A stretch of DNA of 64,000 nt, from the NCBI RefSeq assembly GCF_907163265.1, contig NZ_CAJQUM010000001.1, forward strand, positions 1,922,001 to 1,986,000. The letters are read 5' to 3'. Source of the DNA: Georgfuchsia toluolica (GTDB taxonomy: Bacteria; Pseudomonadota; Gammaproteobacteria; Burkholderiales; Rhodocyclaceae). The notes beneath the pieces are model-generated. The model ran no database searches and had not been told where the DNA came from. It saw only the letters and a list, made by a program, of their open reading frames with translations. Positions 43,763 through 53,427 of this stretch are shown here, in pieces (within the stretch, counting starts at the first letter, position 1; each line of letters opens with the position of its first letter). Made by a program: the position numbers and the translations under genes.

Positions 43763-46450
43763 ATGGCCGCGCTCGTCGAACCAATTTCCCTCACGCGCTA
43801 TTCGCGCCATTTGCAGCGCCTGTTTCAGGCCCGACCCGCGCTGTTGCCTGAACTCGAAGCCATCTGGCGCACGGCGCCGGATGAGGAGGCGTTGCGGCAA
43901 TGGCTCGCCGCCCGGCAGCCGGGCGCGGATAATCTCAAATCCGTGCTGCGCCAGTTCAAACAGTGGGCAGCAAGCTGGATCGCGCTACGCGACCTGGCCG
44001 GGCTGGCGGATCTTGCCGAAGTCACGCGCGGCATGAGCCTGATTGCCGAGTTGTCGGTACGGACCGCGCTGGCGGTGCTGCAGATGCCGCTTGTTATCCG
44101 CTACGGCGTGCCACATGATGACAAAGGCGTTGCTCAGGAACTGATTGTGATCGGCATGGGCAAGCTCGGCGGCGGCGAACTGAACGTGTCGTCCGACATC
44201 GACCTGATCTTTGTCTATCCCGACGATGGCGAAACCGCGGGGGGAAGTTCCGCCGCGATCTCCAATTTCGACTTCTTCACCCGGCTCGGGCGGCAACTCA
44301 TCAACGCCATCGCCGACATCACCGAGGACGGTCAGGTATTCCGCGTCGACATGCGGCTGCGGCCCGACGGCGATTCCGGCCCGCTGGTATGCAGCTTCGA
44401 GATGCTGGAAAACTATTTCATCACTCAGGGCCGCGAGTGGGAACGTTATGCCTGGATCAAGGCCAGGCCGCTGACCGGAAGTCAGTGCGAATATCTCCAA
44501 TCCATCCGTCGCCCCTTCGTCTTCCGCAAATACCTCGATTTCGGCACCATCAATGCGCTACGCGAACTGCATGCGCAGATCCGCCGCGAGGTGGCGAAGA
44601 AGGACATGGCCAACCACATCAAGCTCGGCCCCGGCGGCATCCGCGAGATCGAGTTCATCGCGCAGATGTTTCAGCTCATCCGCGGCGGCCGCGATGCCGG
44701 TTTGCAGGTCAAGCCGACGCTGGCCGTGCTCGCCTGCCTGGCGCAGCGCAAGCTGATCGAAGCGGCAGTAAAAGCGGAACTGGCCGCCGCCTATGATTTT
44801 CTGCGCCGCCTCGAACATCGCCTGCAGTATCTCGACGATGCGCAGACCCACGCGTTGCCGAGCAATGAGCAGGATCGGCAACTGCTCGCCGAGGCCATGG
44901 GCTTTGCCGACTGGCCGGCGCTGATGGCGCAACTCGACCTGCATCGCGGCAATGTCACGCGTCATTTCGAAGCCCTGCTCTCCGACCCGAATCGCAACGG
45001 GCATACCCTCGCCACGCTGTGGCATGAAGCGGAAGACCGGGAACGCACGGGAAACGAACTGGCGCGCCTCGGCTTCAGGGATGCCGATACCGTGGCACAG
45101 CGCCTTGCCGCCATGCGCGGTAGCACGCGCTACCAGCAGATGCCGGCCTCGGTACGCGAACGCATCGACGCGCTGATGCCGCGCGTGGTCGAGGTTTCGC
45201 TCGAGACGCAGAATCCGGGCCGCACGCTGACACGCATTCTCGATCTGTTCGAAGCCATATCGCGCCGCGCCGCCTATCTGTCGCTGTTGCAGGAATATCC
45301 GCAAACGCTGCAAAAGGTGGCGCAACTGGTCGGCAGTTCCGGCCACGCGGCGCGCTTTCTGCAAAGTCACCCGATCCTGCTCGACGAACTGCTCGATCCG
45401 CGCCTGTTCGAAACCGTACCCGACTGGGCCGCATTCCGCATCCAGCTTGCCGCACAACTGGAAGTCGCCGCGGCCGATACCGAGCAGCAGATGGACATCC
45501 TGCGCGAGACCTTTCACGCCCAGGTATTCCGCCTCCTGGCGCAGGACGTCTCGGGCCTGCTGACGGTCGAGAAACTGGCCGACCATCTGTCGGAGCTTGC
45601 CGACATCATGATCGACGCGGCGTTGCGCTGCGCCTGGGCATCGATGCTGACGCGCCACCGCGAGGAGCCGAAGTTCGCCGTCATCAGCTACGGCAAGCTC
45701 GGCGGCAAGGAACTCGGCTACGGCTCCGACCTCGACCTGGTTTTCCTCTATGACGACGCGCACGAGAAGGCCGGCGAAATCTATTCGCGGCTGTCGATCC
45801 GGCTCAATACCTGGCTCTCGGTGCAGACCAGCGCCGGGCAGTTGTTCGAGACCGACCTGCGCCTGCGCCCCAACGGCGAGGCCGGGCTGGTGGTAAGTTC
45901 CATTGCCGCGTTCCGCCAATACCAGCTCGAATCGGCCTGGGTCTGGGAACACCAGGCCCTGACGCGCGCGCGCTTTTCCGCGGGCGATGCGGAGGCCGGC
46001 CGCGCCTTCGAGCAAATCCGCATCGAAGTACTGTGCCAGCCGCGCGATCTGCTCAAGCTGCGCGAGGAAATCATCGCCATGCGGCAGAAAATGAAAGATG
46101 CGCATGGCACCAAAGCGGATGAAGCACAGGAAAAATTCAACCTCAAGCATGACAGCGGCGGGCTGATCGATGTCGAGTTCGCCGTGCAATACCTGGTGCT
46201 CGGTTATTCGCATCGTCACCGCGAACTCACCGGCAACCTCGGCAACATCGCACTGCTCCGGATTGCCGCCGGGCTGGAACTGATTCCCGCCGAGCTGGCC
46301 GAGAAAGTGCGCGATGCCTACCGCCACTATCGCCGCATCCAGCATGCGCTACGCCTCGATGACGGCGGGCGCACCGTCGCACCGGAATCGGTGCAGGAAC
46401 AGATTGCCGCGGTAAGCGAACTGTGGCGGATCGTTTTCGAAAAATCCTAA
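43763..46450 (+). CDS. glnE: Glutamine synthetase adenylyltransferase/adenylyl-removing enzyme
   Basis: GlnE adds and removes AMP on glutamine synthetase according to nitrogen status. The 895-residue protein has two nucleotidyltransferase halves: GMGKLGGGELNVSSDIDLIF near residue 138 and YGKLGGKELGYGSDLDLVFL near residue 642, each followed by an LRLRP-type loop (VDMRLRPDGDSGPL and TDLRLRPNGEAGLV). The helical domains between them are complete. The ATG at 43763 gives the family start (VEPISLTRYSRHLQRL). Confidence 0.96.
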   Translation: MAALVEPISLTRYSRHLQRLFQARPALLPELEAIWRTAPDEEALRQWLAARQPGADNLKSVLRQFKQWAASWIALRDLAGLADLAEVTRGMSLIAELSVRTALAVLQMPLVIRYGVPHDDKGVAQELIVIGMGKLGGGELNVSSDIDLIFVYPDDGETAGGSSAAISNFDFFTRLGRQLINAIADITEDGQVFRVDMRLRPDGDSGPLVCSFEMLENYFITQGREWERYAWIKARPLTGSQCEYLQSIRRPFVFRKYLDFGTINALRELHAQIRREVAKKDMANHIKLGPGGIREIEFIAQMFQLIRGGRDAGLQVKPTLAVLACLAQRKLIEAAVKAELAAAYDFLRRLEHRLQYLDDAQTHALPSNEQDRQLLAEAMGFADWPALMAQLDLHRGNVTRHFEALLSDPNRNGHTLATLWHEAEDRERTGNELARLGFRDADTVAQRLAAMRGSTRYQQMPASVRERIDALMPRVVEVSLETQNPGRTLTRILDLFEAISRRAAYLSLLQEYPQTLQKVAQLVGSSGHAARFLQSHPILLDELLDPRLFETVPDWAAFRIQLAAQLEVAAADTEQQMDILRETFHAQVFRLLAQDVSGLLTVEKLADHLSELADIMIDAALRCAWASMLTRHREEPKFAVISYGKLGGKELGYGSDLDLVFLYDDAHEKAGEIYSRLSIRLNTWLSVQTSAGQLFETDLRLRPNGEAGLVVSSIAAFRQYQLESAWVWEHQALTRARFSAGDAEAGRAFEQIRIEVLCQPRDLLKLREEIIAMRQKMKDAHGTKADEAQEKFNLKHDSGGLIDVEFAVQYLVLGYSHRHRELTGNLGNIALLRIAAGLELIPAELAEKVRDAYRHYRRIQHALRLDDGGRTVAPESVQEQIAAVSELWRIVFEKS

Positions 46451-46452
46451 AT

Positions 46453-46557
46453 CTTCACCACCAAGGCACCAAGGACACCAGGCATCACCAAGGAAAAGCA
46501 TTTTGAATTTTATTTTCCTGGTGCACCTTTGTGCTCTTGGTGTCTTGGTGGTAAAAG
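46453..46557. repeat. Long inverted repeat 3 (glnE-argJ gap)
   Basis: Arms CACCACCAAGGCACCAAGGA (from 46456) and CTTGGTGTCTTGGTGGT (ending about 46552) form a long imperfect stem with CTTGGTG/CACCAAG words, unlike the ACAGAGG words of the other two but with the same design. Confidence 0.85.
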
Positions 46558-46581
46558 ATGTTTGCTTATTTTGGAGTCCCT

Positions 46582-47808
46582 ATGCCTGTTAATTACACCA
46601 CCCCCTCCCCCGATCAACTCCATCCCGTCGCCGGCGTGCGCCTCGGCGTCACCGAGGCCGGCATCCGCAAGAAGGATCGCAAGGATCTCACACTGATTGC
46701 GCTCGACGCCGGTGCCAACGTCGCCGGCGTGTTCACCCAAAATCGTTTCTGCGCCGCGCCGGTGACGCTCTGCCGTGAACGTCTCGCGCAAGCCAGCGAC
46801 ATGCGCGCGCTGGTGATCAACACCGGCATCGCCAATGCCGGCACCGGCCAGCCCGGTATGGATGCCGCGCTGGCGACCTGTGCGGCCGTAGCGGAGACAT
46901 TGGGCGTCGCAGCGCGCCAGGTGCTGCCTTTCTCCACCGGCGTGATTCTCGAACTGCTGCCGGCCGAACGCGTCATCGCCGGACTCGACGCCTGCCAGGC
47001 CGATTTGCGCGCCGATGGCTGGCACAACGCGGCGCACGCCATCATGACCACCGACACGGTGGCCAAGGCCGCCTCGCGCCGCATCGATATCGGCGGCAAA
47101 ACCGTTACCGTCACCGGCATGTCCAAGGGCGCGGGCATGATCCGCCCCAACATGGCGACCATGCTCGGCTTCGTCGCCACCGATGCCGGTATCGCCGCGT
47201 CGCTGCTGCGGCAACTGGTGAAGGACGCCGCCGACGCGTCATTCAATTGCATCACCGTCGACGGCGATACCTCGACCAATGACTCTTTCATACTCATCGC
47301 CAGCGGCAAGAGCGGCCTGTACATCGACGCCGAGTCCGCGCCGGAATGGCCGGTACTGCGCGAAGCCATCATCGCCGTCGCCATCGAACTGGCGCAGGCC
47401 ATCGTGCGCGACGGCGAAGGCGCCACCAAGTTCATCACCGTCGCCGTCGAAGGCGGCAAGGATAAAGAAGAGTGCCGCAAGGTGGCCTATGCCATCGGCC
47501 ATTCGCCGCTGGTGAAGACCGCCTTCTTCGCCTCCGACCCCAACCTCGGCCGCATCCAGGCTGCCGTCGGCTATGCCGGCATCGACGATCTCGACGTGGC
47601 ACGGACACGCATCTGGCTCGATGACATCCTGGTATCGGAGAACGGCGGCCGCGCCGCAAGCTATCGGGAAGAGGATGGCGTGCGTGTGATGCGGCAGGCC
47701 GAGATCACGGTGCGCGTCGATCTCGCCCGCGGCAATGCCGGGGCCACGGTGTGGACCTGCGACCTCTCTTACGATTACGTGAAAATCAATGCCGATTACC
47801 GGACTTGA
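46582..47808 (+). CDS. argJ: Bifunctional ornithine acetyltransferase/N-acetylglutamate synthase
   Basis: ArgJ recycles the acetyl group in arginine synthesis. The 408-residue precursor self-cleaves before the nucleophile Thr in [16 protein letters not shown]. Other motifs are [45 protein letters not shown] and the C-terminal [16 protein letters not shown]. The ATG at 46582 has GGAG eight bases upstream. It follows the third inverted repeat. Confidence 0.97.
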   Translation: MPVNYTTPSPDQLHPVAGVRLGVTEAGIRKKDRKDLTLIALDAGANVAGVFTQNRFCAAPVTLCRERLAQASDMRALVINTGIANAGTGQPGMDAALATCAAVAETLGVAARQVLPFSTGVILELLPAERVIAGLDACQADLRADGWHNAAHAIMTTDTVAKAASRRIDIGGKTVTVTGMSKGAGMIRPNMATMLGFVATDAGIAASLLRQLVKDAADASFNCITVDGDTSTNDSFILIASGKSGLYIDAESAPEWPVLREAIIAVAIELAQAIVRDGEGATKFITVAVEGGKDKEECRKVAYAIGHSPLVKTAFFASDPNLGRIQAAVGYAGIDDLDVARTRIWLDDILVSENGGRAASYREEDGVRVMRQAEITVRVDLARGNAGATVWTCDLSYDYVKINADYRT

Positions 47809-47913
47809 AATCGGCCATACCGGTTACTCGCTCCGCGTGGATTGAACTATTCAGTATCCCAAGGGCGAGCATCCGCTTCTTGAAATTGATTCCTTGCCCA
47901 TAATTTTCTTCGC

Positions 47914-48633
47914 TCAGCTTTGCCGGGTCAGCACGTCGTAAGCATCGGCGAGTCGCAGCAGGGATTCGCTGCAACGGTTCCGCGTTGATGAGCCGTGCAT
48001 GAGCGCAAGCATCTGCGGTTCGAGTGTTGCGAGACGGCGGATCGTCTTCGCGGTGAGGGGTGAGAGCGCCGTGGCATGAAAAAGCTCTTCTGCCGCAAGT
48101 GCGGGCTCAACGATGTCAGCATCAGTTATTGGCGGTCCGTCGCCTGTATGCGTGAAGAGGTCGCCGCAAAAGAGTGTCTTGGTGGTTTCCTCGAAAAGAA
48201 CTCGCGCTTCCCAGTTGTGTGGAACGTGTGGCGTGTCAATGTGCCGAACAAGCTTTCCGCCGAGATCGATGGTCTCACCGTCAGCCAGCTTGCGTGGGGG
48301 ACGATCGCATAGGTCGTCGAGTGAAACCATGCAACCTGTCGCACCATGTGCCACCTGGGCGCGGGGCGCAACGGCCAGGAATTCGTTCATCGCTCCGCAC
48401 TCATCGGATTCCACGTGTCCGAAGGCGATCCAGCGCAGCCGCTCAAGGGGAACAATGCGGGCAATCGCCTGCGAAACCAGCGGAAACATCCGTCGCGGAC
48501 CCGTATGGAAGAGAAGGGGATCGTCAGCGTCCACGAGGAACTGATTGAATGTGAAACCGCCCGGGGCCACCTCCGGAACGCACGTTGAGAGACGGTAGAT
48601 GCGGTCGGCTATCTCATGAGTGGTGGTTTGCAT
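47914..48633 (-). CDS. Oxygen-binding di-iron MBL-fold protein (flavodiiron-like)
   Basis: A 239-residue metallo-beta-lactamase-fold protein. Instead of the usual HxHxDH it has FGHVESDECGAMNEFL, the HxExD motif of flavodiiron proteins, then HGATGCMVS, the metal strand LFCGDLFTHTGDGPP and LALMHGSS. It has no flavodoxin or rubredoxin domain, so it matches the stand-alone ODP group thought to bind O2 or NO. GGAG lies about ten bases upstream of the ATG. Confidence 0.85.
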   Translation of the reverse strand: MQTTTHEIADRIYRLSTCVPEVAPGGFTFNQFLVDADDPLLFHTGPRRMFPLVSQAIARIVPLERLRWIAFGHVESDECGAMNEFLAVAPRAQVAHGATGCMVSLDDLCDRPPRKLADGETIDLGGKLVRHIDTPHVPHNWEARVLFEETTKTLFCGDLFTHTGDGPPITDADIVEPALAAEELFHATALSPLTAKTIRRLATLEPQMLALMHGSSTRNRCSESLLRLADAYDVLTRQS

Positions 48634-48825
48634 AGGTGTACTCCCTGAGCAAGCGATAATCTATTATGCGCTCTACCTTAAACGACGCGTGAGAAAGAGT
48701 CTCAAGTGAAGTTTTATGGTCCGGCGGAGCCAAAACTAAACGTGACTACGGCTGACCGCTCGTGGCCGATTTCACTCATGCGACAACCCGCTCAAAAGCA
48801 GTCACCGGTGATTTATTCATGAAAA

Positions 48826-49989
48826 TTACGCCGGCGCTTTCGGCCGGTTGCTGCCCGCGACGATGGGGAAATAGTAGAGCCGGCATTCGAGCGCGCCGTT
48901 GAAGAGCGGGGTCTTGCGCTTCGGTGCGAGGCCGATGAGTTTCGGCAGCCGCGTGTCGGCGGAGAGGAACCAGCAGTCCCAGCCGGCAAAGTTTCGTTTC
49001 AGCGCATCGCCGAGGCGCGGATAGAAGGCCGCCATCTGTTCCTGATCGCTTAAGCGTTCGCCATAGGGTGGGTTGGCAATCAGCATGCCACCGGCCGCAG
49101 GCGCGTTGCGTTCGAGCAGATCGCATTGCGTCACCTCGACCAGGTCGTCGATGCCGGCATGGGCGAGGTTCTGGCGCGAGCGGGCCACGGCGTCTTGCGT
49201 GATATCACTGCCCCAGATCGGCAGTTTGGCGGGCGACTGCCGTTTCTGCGCGGCTTCGACGGTCAGCCGCCGCCACAGCGCGGCATCGAAATCGAGCAGG
49301 CGCTCGAAACCGAACTCACCCGCTTCGCGCGACAGGCCCGGCGCATCGCCAAGACTCATCTGCGCCGCTTCAAGCAGGAAGGTGCCGCTGCCGCACATCG
49401 GGTCGAGCAGCGGCGTGCCGGGCTTCCAGCCGGCCAGGCGCAGGATGCCGGCGGCGAGATTTTCCTTGAGCGGCGCCTCGATGCGCGCGATCTTGTGGCC
49501 GCGCTGGTAGAGCGCCTCGCCCGAGGTGTCGAGATACAAGGTCGCCTCGGTGGCGGTGACGAAGAGATGAATGCGAACGTCCGGGTTGCGCGTGTTGATG
49601 CTCGGCCGTCGCCCGGTGTCGTCGCGGAAGCGGTCGCACACCGCATCCTTGGTGCGCAGGGTGATGAATTCCAGGCTTTTCAGCGCCGACCTGATCGAGG
49701 TGACATAAACGCGAAGGGTGCGCTCGGCCGTAAACAAGCGCGGCCAGTTCACCTCGCGCGCAAGGCGGTAGATGTCGTCTTCGCGCGCATAGGGCCCGTG
49801 CGCGACCTGCCACAGCACGCGCGTAGCGATGCGTGATTCGAGATTGACGCGATAGCGGGTCTCGATCCCGCCCAAGTAGAGCACGCCACCCGGCGTTGTC
49901 CTGACGTTGCCGCCGCCGGCGGCAACGACATCTTCTGCCAGCAGCGGCTCCAGTCCGCGTGGGCACGGCGAAAAATACTGTTGACTCAA
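48826..49989 (-). CDS. rlmL: 23S rRNA (guanine-N2) methyltransferase, RlmL-type
   Basis: A 387-residue THUMP-domain methyltransferase. The N-terminal THUMP domain (residues 1-150) holds YFSPCPRGLEPLLAEDV and DRFRDDTGRRPSINTRNPDV. The catalytic domain has PLLDPMCGSGTFLLEAA and the base-flipping motif LIANPPYGERLSD. It is equivalent to the RlmL half of E. coli RlmKL, without RlmK. The start is a TTG that overlaps the stop of the SDR-like gene (TTGA). A 190-base gene-free gap follows. Confidence 0.92.
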   Translation of the reverse strand: MSQQYFSPCPRGLEPLLAEDVVAAGGGNVRTTPGGVLYLGGIETRYRVNLESRIATRVLWQVAHGPYAREDDIYRLAREVNWPRLFTAERTLRVYVTSIRSALKSLEFITLRTKDAVCDRFRDDTGRRPSINTRNPDVRIHLFVTATEATLYLDTSGEALYQRGHKIARIEAPLKENLAAGILRLAGWKPGTPLLDPMCGSGTFLLEAAQMSLGDAPGLSREAGEFGFERLLDFDAALWRRLTVEAAQKRQSPAKLPIWGSDITQDAVARSRQNLAHAGIDDLVEVTQCDLLERNAPAAGGMLIANPPYGERLSDQEQMAAFYPRLGDALKRNFAGWDCWFLSADTRLPKLIGLAPKRKTPLFNGALECRLYYFPIVAGSNRPKAPA

Positions 49990-50855
49990 GATGGCCTCGC
50001 TGCGGCACGAATGCCGTCATCGATGGTGGGATAACGCAGCCGCAGTTTCAGTTCCCGCTTCATGCGCTCGTTGCCGATGCGCCGCGATTCGCGCATGAAG
50101 GATAGCTGCAGCGGCGGCAGCACTTGCTCCGCTTCTGCACGCGGCAGGCGCGGTGCACGCGGCAGCGCAAAAGCGTCGGCAAGCTGGTCGTACCAGTCGC
50201 CCATACGAATCGTGGAATCGTCGCAGATGTTGTACACGCGGTTGGGTCGGCCGTGACGCAGCGCGGCGCTGCAGGCGGCGGCAAGGTCGTCGCCATGAAC
50301 ATGATTGGTAAATACATCGTCGCGTTCCGCGAACAGGGGCAATCCCTGGCGCAGCCGCTCGAGCGGCAGGCGCTCGGCGGCGTAGATGCCGGGGGCGCGC
50401 AGAATCGACACCCGGCAGTCGCTGCCGATCCCGAAACGCCGCAATCGGGTCTCGGCATCCACGCGCCGCCGGGCACGCGCGGTGAGCGGCGCCAGCGTTC
50501 GCGTCTCGTCGATGCGGGCGCCGCCACAGTCGCCATAGACGCCCGTGGTGCTGATGTACACCAGTCGCTGTAGTAGACTGCCCCCGGCTTGCAGTGCAGC
50601 AATCAGGCGCCGGGTGCGCGCATCGATATCGCCACTGTCCGGTGGTGGCGCACTGTGAATCACTGCCTGGGCAATGCCACGCAGCCGCCGCAAGGTAGGC
50701 GCATGATCCAGATCACCAAGCAGTTGGGTGATCCCGAGCGCAGCCAGCATCGGGTCGCGCTGCCGCACCAGCGCATAGACGCGCCAATGCCGGGTCAGCC
50801 GCGGCAGGGCGTGCCGCATTACATCGCCGCAGCCTATGATTAACAGTCGTCGCAT
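49986..50855 (-). CDS. NAD(P)-binding SDR-type epimerase/dehydratase (YeeZ-like)
   Basis: A 289-residue extended SDR protein. The Rossmann motif is MRRLLIIGCGDVMRHAL (GxGxx variant), followed by VYISTTGVYGDCGGARIDE and PLTARARRRVDAE, where the usual YxxxK Tyr is not obvious. This group is often annotated as NAD-dependent epimerase YeeZ; the substrate is unknown. It is coupled to rlmL and divergent from the reductase gene. Confidence 0.82.
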   Translation of the reverse strand: MRRLLIIGCGDVMRHALPRLTRHWRVYALVRQRDPMLAALGITQLLGDLDHAPTLRRLRGIAQAVIHSAPPPDSGDIDARTRRLIAALQAGGSLLQRLVYISTTGVYGDCGGARIDETRTLAPLTARARRRVDAETRLRRFGIGSDCRVSILRAPGIYAAERLPLERLRQGLPLFAERDDVFTNHVHGDDLAAACSAALRHGRPNRVYNICDDSTIRMGDWYDQLADAFALPRAPRLPRAEAEQVLPPLQLSFMRESRRIGNERMKRELKLRLRYPTIDDGIRAAARPS

Positions 50856-50872
50856 GGAAATGTAATTATCTC

Positions 50873-51637
50873 ATGGCCTTCAACATCACCCTTCACCCCA
50901 GCGGCAGCATCGTGGCCAGAACCCTGTCGGCGCGCATCGCTGCGCTGGAGCAGATCGCGCCCAATGTGCTCATCGTTACGCTTGAGTTGCCGGCCACAGA
51001 AAGTTTCGATTTTCGCGCCGGACAGTACATCACACTATTGTTCGATGATGGCGAACGACGCGACTTCTCGCTCGCCAACGCACCGCATGAACGAGGCCTA
51101 GTGCAGTTGCATATCCGCCTGGCGCAGGGTTCGTTGTCGACGCGCATGTTCACCGAAGTACTCAAGCTGCACGACATCCTGCGCTTCGAGGGCCCGATCG
51201 GCAGCTTCCACCTCAATCCCGAGTCGACCAAGCCCATCATCATGCTGGCCGGCAGCACCGGCTTCGCCCCGGTCAAGTCCATCCTCGACGACATGGCATA
51301 CCGGGACATTCGACGCGAAGTGCATTTGTATCGCGGCGCGCGCGACCGGGCCGAACTGTATCTGCCGCATCTGCCCGAGCAGTGGGCGAAAACCATCCCG
51401 CATTTCACCCATGTGCCGGTGCTGTCGGAGCCGACGCCGGCCTGCCACTGGGCGGGACGCACCGGACTGGTCCATCAGGCGGTGCTGCAAGACTTCGCCG
51501 ACCTATCCGCTTTCGAAGTTTATGGCTGCGGCGCCGTAGCGATGCTGGAAGCGGCGCGGCGCGATTTCGCCGCGCACGGTTTGCCGTCCGAGGCATTCTT
51601 CGCCGATGCGTTTACACCAGCGCCGGCAAAGAAGTAA
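50873..51637 (+). CDS. FAD/NAD(P) reductase lacking its [2Fe-2S] domain (CDP-6-deoxyglucoseen reductase-like)
   Basis: A 254-residue ferredoxin-reductase-fold protein. The FAD domain shows FRAGQYITLLFDDGERRDFS and SLANAPHERGLVQLHIR; the NAD domain has IIMLAGSTGFAPVKSILDD and VYGCGAVAMLEAARRD. Related betaproteobacterial enzymes are about 340 residues, with an N-terminal plant-type ferredoxin that also starts MAFxITLxPSG. Here MAFNITLHPSG is followed directly by the FAD-domain lead (RTLSARIAALEQIAP), so about 85 residues with the cluster cysteines are missing in frame. Confidence 0.85.
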   Translation: MAFNITLHPSGSIVARTLSARIAALEQIAPNVLIVTLELPATESFDFRAGQYITLLFDDGERRDFSLANAPHERGLVQLHIRLAQGSLSTRMFTEVLKLHDILRFEGPIGSFHLNPESTKPIIMLAGSTGFAPVKSILDDMAYRDIRREVHLYRGARDRAELYLPHLPEQWAKTIPHFTHVPVLSEPTPACHWAGRTGLVHQAVLQDFADLSAFEVYGCGAVAMLEAARRDFAAHGLPSEAFFADAFTPAPAKK

Positions 51638-51728
51638 TTTCGGTTTGGTTCAACGTGGAGGTGACCGGCCTCGCGCGGCTTTATGCGCGAGGCCCAAGCG
51701 ACCGAAGGGGGCGGCGTCAACCGCCATG

Positions 51729-52127
51729 TCAGGAGCGTACATAGAGCGGTTTGGCGACACGCTTTATTTTTTCCTCTTGCTCGGAGCTCACAAACATGAT
51801 GTCGAGAGCCTGGGCAGCATTGAACATTGAAGAGAAATCTCCACCCATAGCCTTAGCTATTGTTCGTTCGTTTCCAGTCTTGGCCCTGATGCACAACGCC
51901 ACACTTGGAGTATCCGCATTTGGATATGCGACAAGAACGAGATAAGCACTTTCAACTTGCGCGTACTTCCGGAGTGTTTGGGATAATTTTTGTTTAAGTT
52001 CTGTTTCTGCTTGTCCGGTTTTTTCTGCAATAAATTGCGTATCAGGAACATGAAGTTCGTCAATTGGCGATGCCATGACACTAAAGACGATACTCATGGC
52101 AAAAATTAAAATGGCAATTCGCTTCAT
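51729..52127 (-). CDS. Exported SseB C-terminal-domain-like protein
   Basis: A 132-residue protein with an N-terminal signal sequence (MKRIAILIFAMSIVFSVMA). The mature part has VESAYLVLVAYPNADTPSVA and LDIMFVSSEQEEKIKRVAKP with a final LYVR, which resembles the C-terminal domain of SseB (enhanced serine sensitivity) proteins, normally cytoplasmic. The start could be this ATG or one three codons upstream. Function unknown. Its base composition is lower in GC than its neighbours. Confidence 0.55.
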   Translation of the reverse strand: MKRIAILIFAMSIVFSVMASPIDELHVPDTQFIAEKTGQAETELKQKLSQTLRKYAQVESAYLVLVAYPNADTPSVALCIRAKTGNERTIAKAMGGDFSSMFNAAQALDIMFVSSEQEEKIKRVAKPLYVRS

Positions 52128-52201
52128 TTGCCCCATGCTCCTGACAGTTATCAATCGGACAACTCTGTCCAGTTGTTGATAATTATACTAACTGCATTAT
52201 T

Positions 52202-53359
52202 TTACAAAGCGTGAGTTCTATCCCCGCGCGCAAAGCCGATCAGCGGCTCCTCGATCCCTTTGCTCAGCGCGATCACCTTGAACAACTCGCCCATCTCGTT
52301 GGGCGACATCAGCAGCTTGAGCGCCCCCGAAGCGCGTGCGGCGGAGGCGGCATCGCCCTCGCGCTGGCGTTGCGCCAGCAGTTCGGCAATGCCGCAATTC
52401 ATCAGGAAGGTGGATTGCGCGGCATAGCCGGCTACGTCGGCGCCGGCATCGAAGCCCGCTTCCGCCACGGCGGTGAAATCGACATGGGCCGTGATGTCCG
52501 ACAATCCCGGCCACCACAACGGATCGTCATGGGTGCGCTGCCGATAATGGCAGCGCACCGTGCCGCCATTGCGTTGCGAGTGGTAATACTCGTGGCGCGG
52601 CAAGCCGTAATCGATCAGCAGCAGCGCCCCGCGGTGCAGGCGGCGCGCCATTTCCGATACCCAGGAGCGGCCCGCCAGGCCGATCTCGCTGCGATAAGGC
52701 GCCGTCACGTCGAGCGCCAGCGCCAGCCCGGCGAGATGCGCATCCGCAGCGCGTTCGGCGCGAATGAATTTGCCTGCGGCATCGAGCGCGATGCCGACTT
52801 CATTGATGCCATCTGCATACCACGCAACTTCGTGCGCCGGCATGGCATCGAGCACCTCGTTGCCGATCAGGCAGCCGGAGAATGTTTCCGGCAGTGCGTC
52901 GAGCCATTCGACCCGAGCGAAAAAGCCGGGCGCGTTTTGCCGGATCGTCTCACGCTGGCGCGCCTGCAACTCGCCGGAGAGTTCGAGGATCTGATAGCGC
53001 TGTGGCGCACAGCCCAAGGCATCCAGTGCCAGCAACAGATCGGCGGCAAGCTTGCCGCTGCCGGCGCCGGCCTCGATCAGCAAAGGCGCTGAGGCCTGCA
53101 TCACCTGGGCAACCTGCCGCGCCAGCGCCTGTCCGAACAGCGGGGTCAACTCCGGCGCCGTGAGAAAGTCGCCTTCCACGCCGAATTTGCGGCTGCCGCC
53201 GGCGTAATAGCCGAGGCCGGGGGTATACAGGGCAAGGCTCATGTAGCGGGCGAAGGAAATCCAGCCGTCGCTGGCGCGGATTTCAGCGGCGATATGCTGC
53301 GCAAGGGCGTTGCTCGCGGCCTGCGCGTCGGCGGAAGGTTCGGGCAATGAGGATTTCAT
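52202..53359 (-). CDS. MidA/NDUFAF7-family SAM-dependent methyltransferase
   Basis: A 385-residue class I methyltransferase of the MidA (NDUFAF7) family; the mitochondrial relative methylates an arginine of complex I. It shows FARYMSLALYTPGLGYYAGG, EGDFLTAPELTPLFGQALA, the SAM loop IEAGAGSGKLAADLL, LSGELQARQRE and GNEVLDAMPAHEV. The ATG at 53359 (MKSSLPEPSAD) matches the family; the open frame upstream lacks similarity. It lies downstream of smg. Confidence 0.9.
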   Translation of the reverse strand: MKSSLPEPSADAQAASNALAQHIAAEIRASDGWISFARYMSLALYTPGLGYYAGGSRKFGVEGDFLTAPELTPLFGQALARQVAQVMQASAPLLIEAGAGSGKLAADLLLALDALGCAPQRYQILELSGELQARQRETIRQNAPGFFARVEWLDALPETFSGCLIGNEVLDAMPAHEVAWYADGINEVGIALDAAGKFIRAERAADAHLAGLALALDVTAPYRSEIGLAGRSWVSEMARRLHRGALLLIDYGLPRHEYYHSQRNGGTVRCHYRQRTHDDPLWWPGLSDITAHVDFTAVAEAGFDAGADVAGYAAQSTFLMNCGIAELLAQRQREGDAASAARASGALKLLMSPNEMGELFKVIALSKGIEEPLIGFARGDRTHAL

Positions 53360-53427
53360 GGGGCTGGAAGCAGCGCTCGGCCCGGTTGCATGGAATGGTC
53401 GGTACTGCGGCGAAACTGGAACCCGCC

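Noticed and set aside
44558-46345. Long minus-strand ORF opposite glnE
   Set aside because: Antisense shadow of a conserved gene; no recognisable domain.
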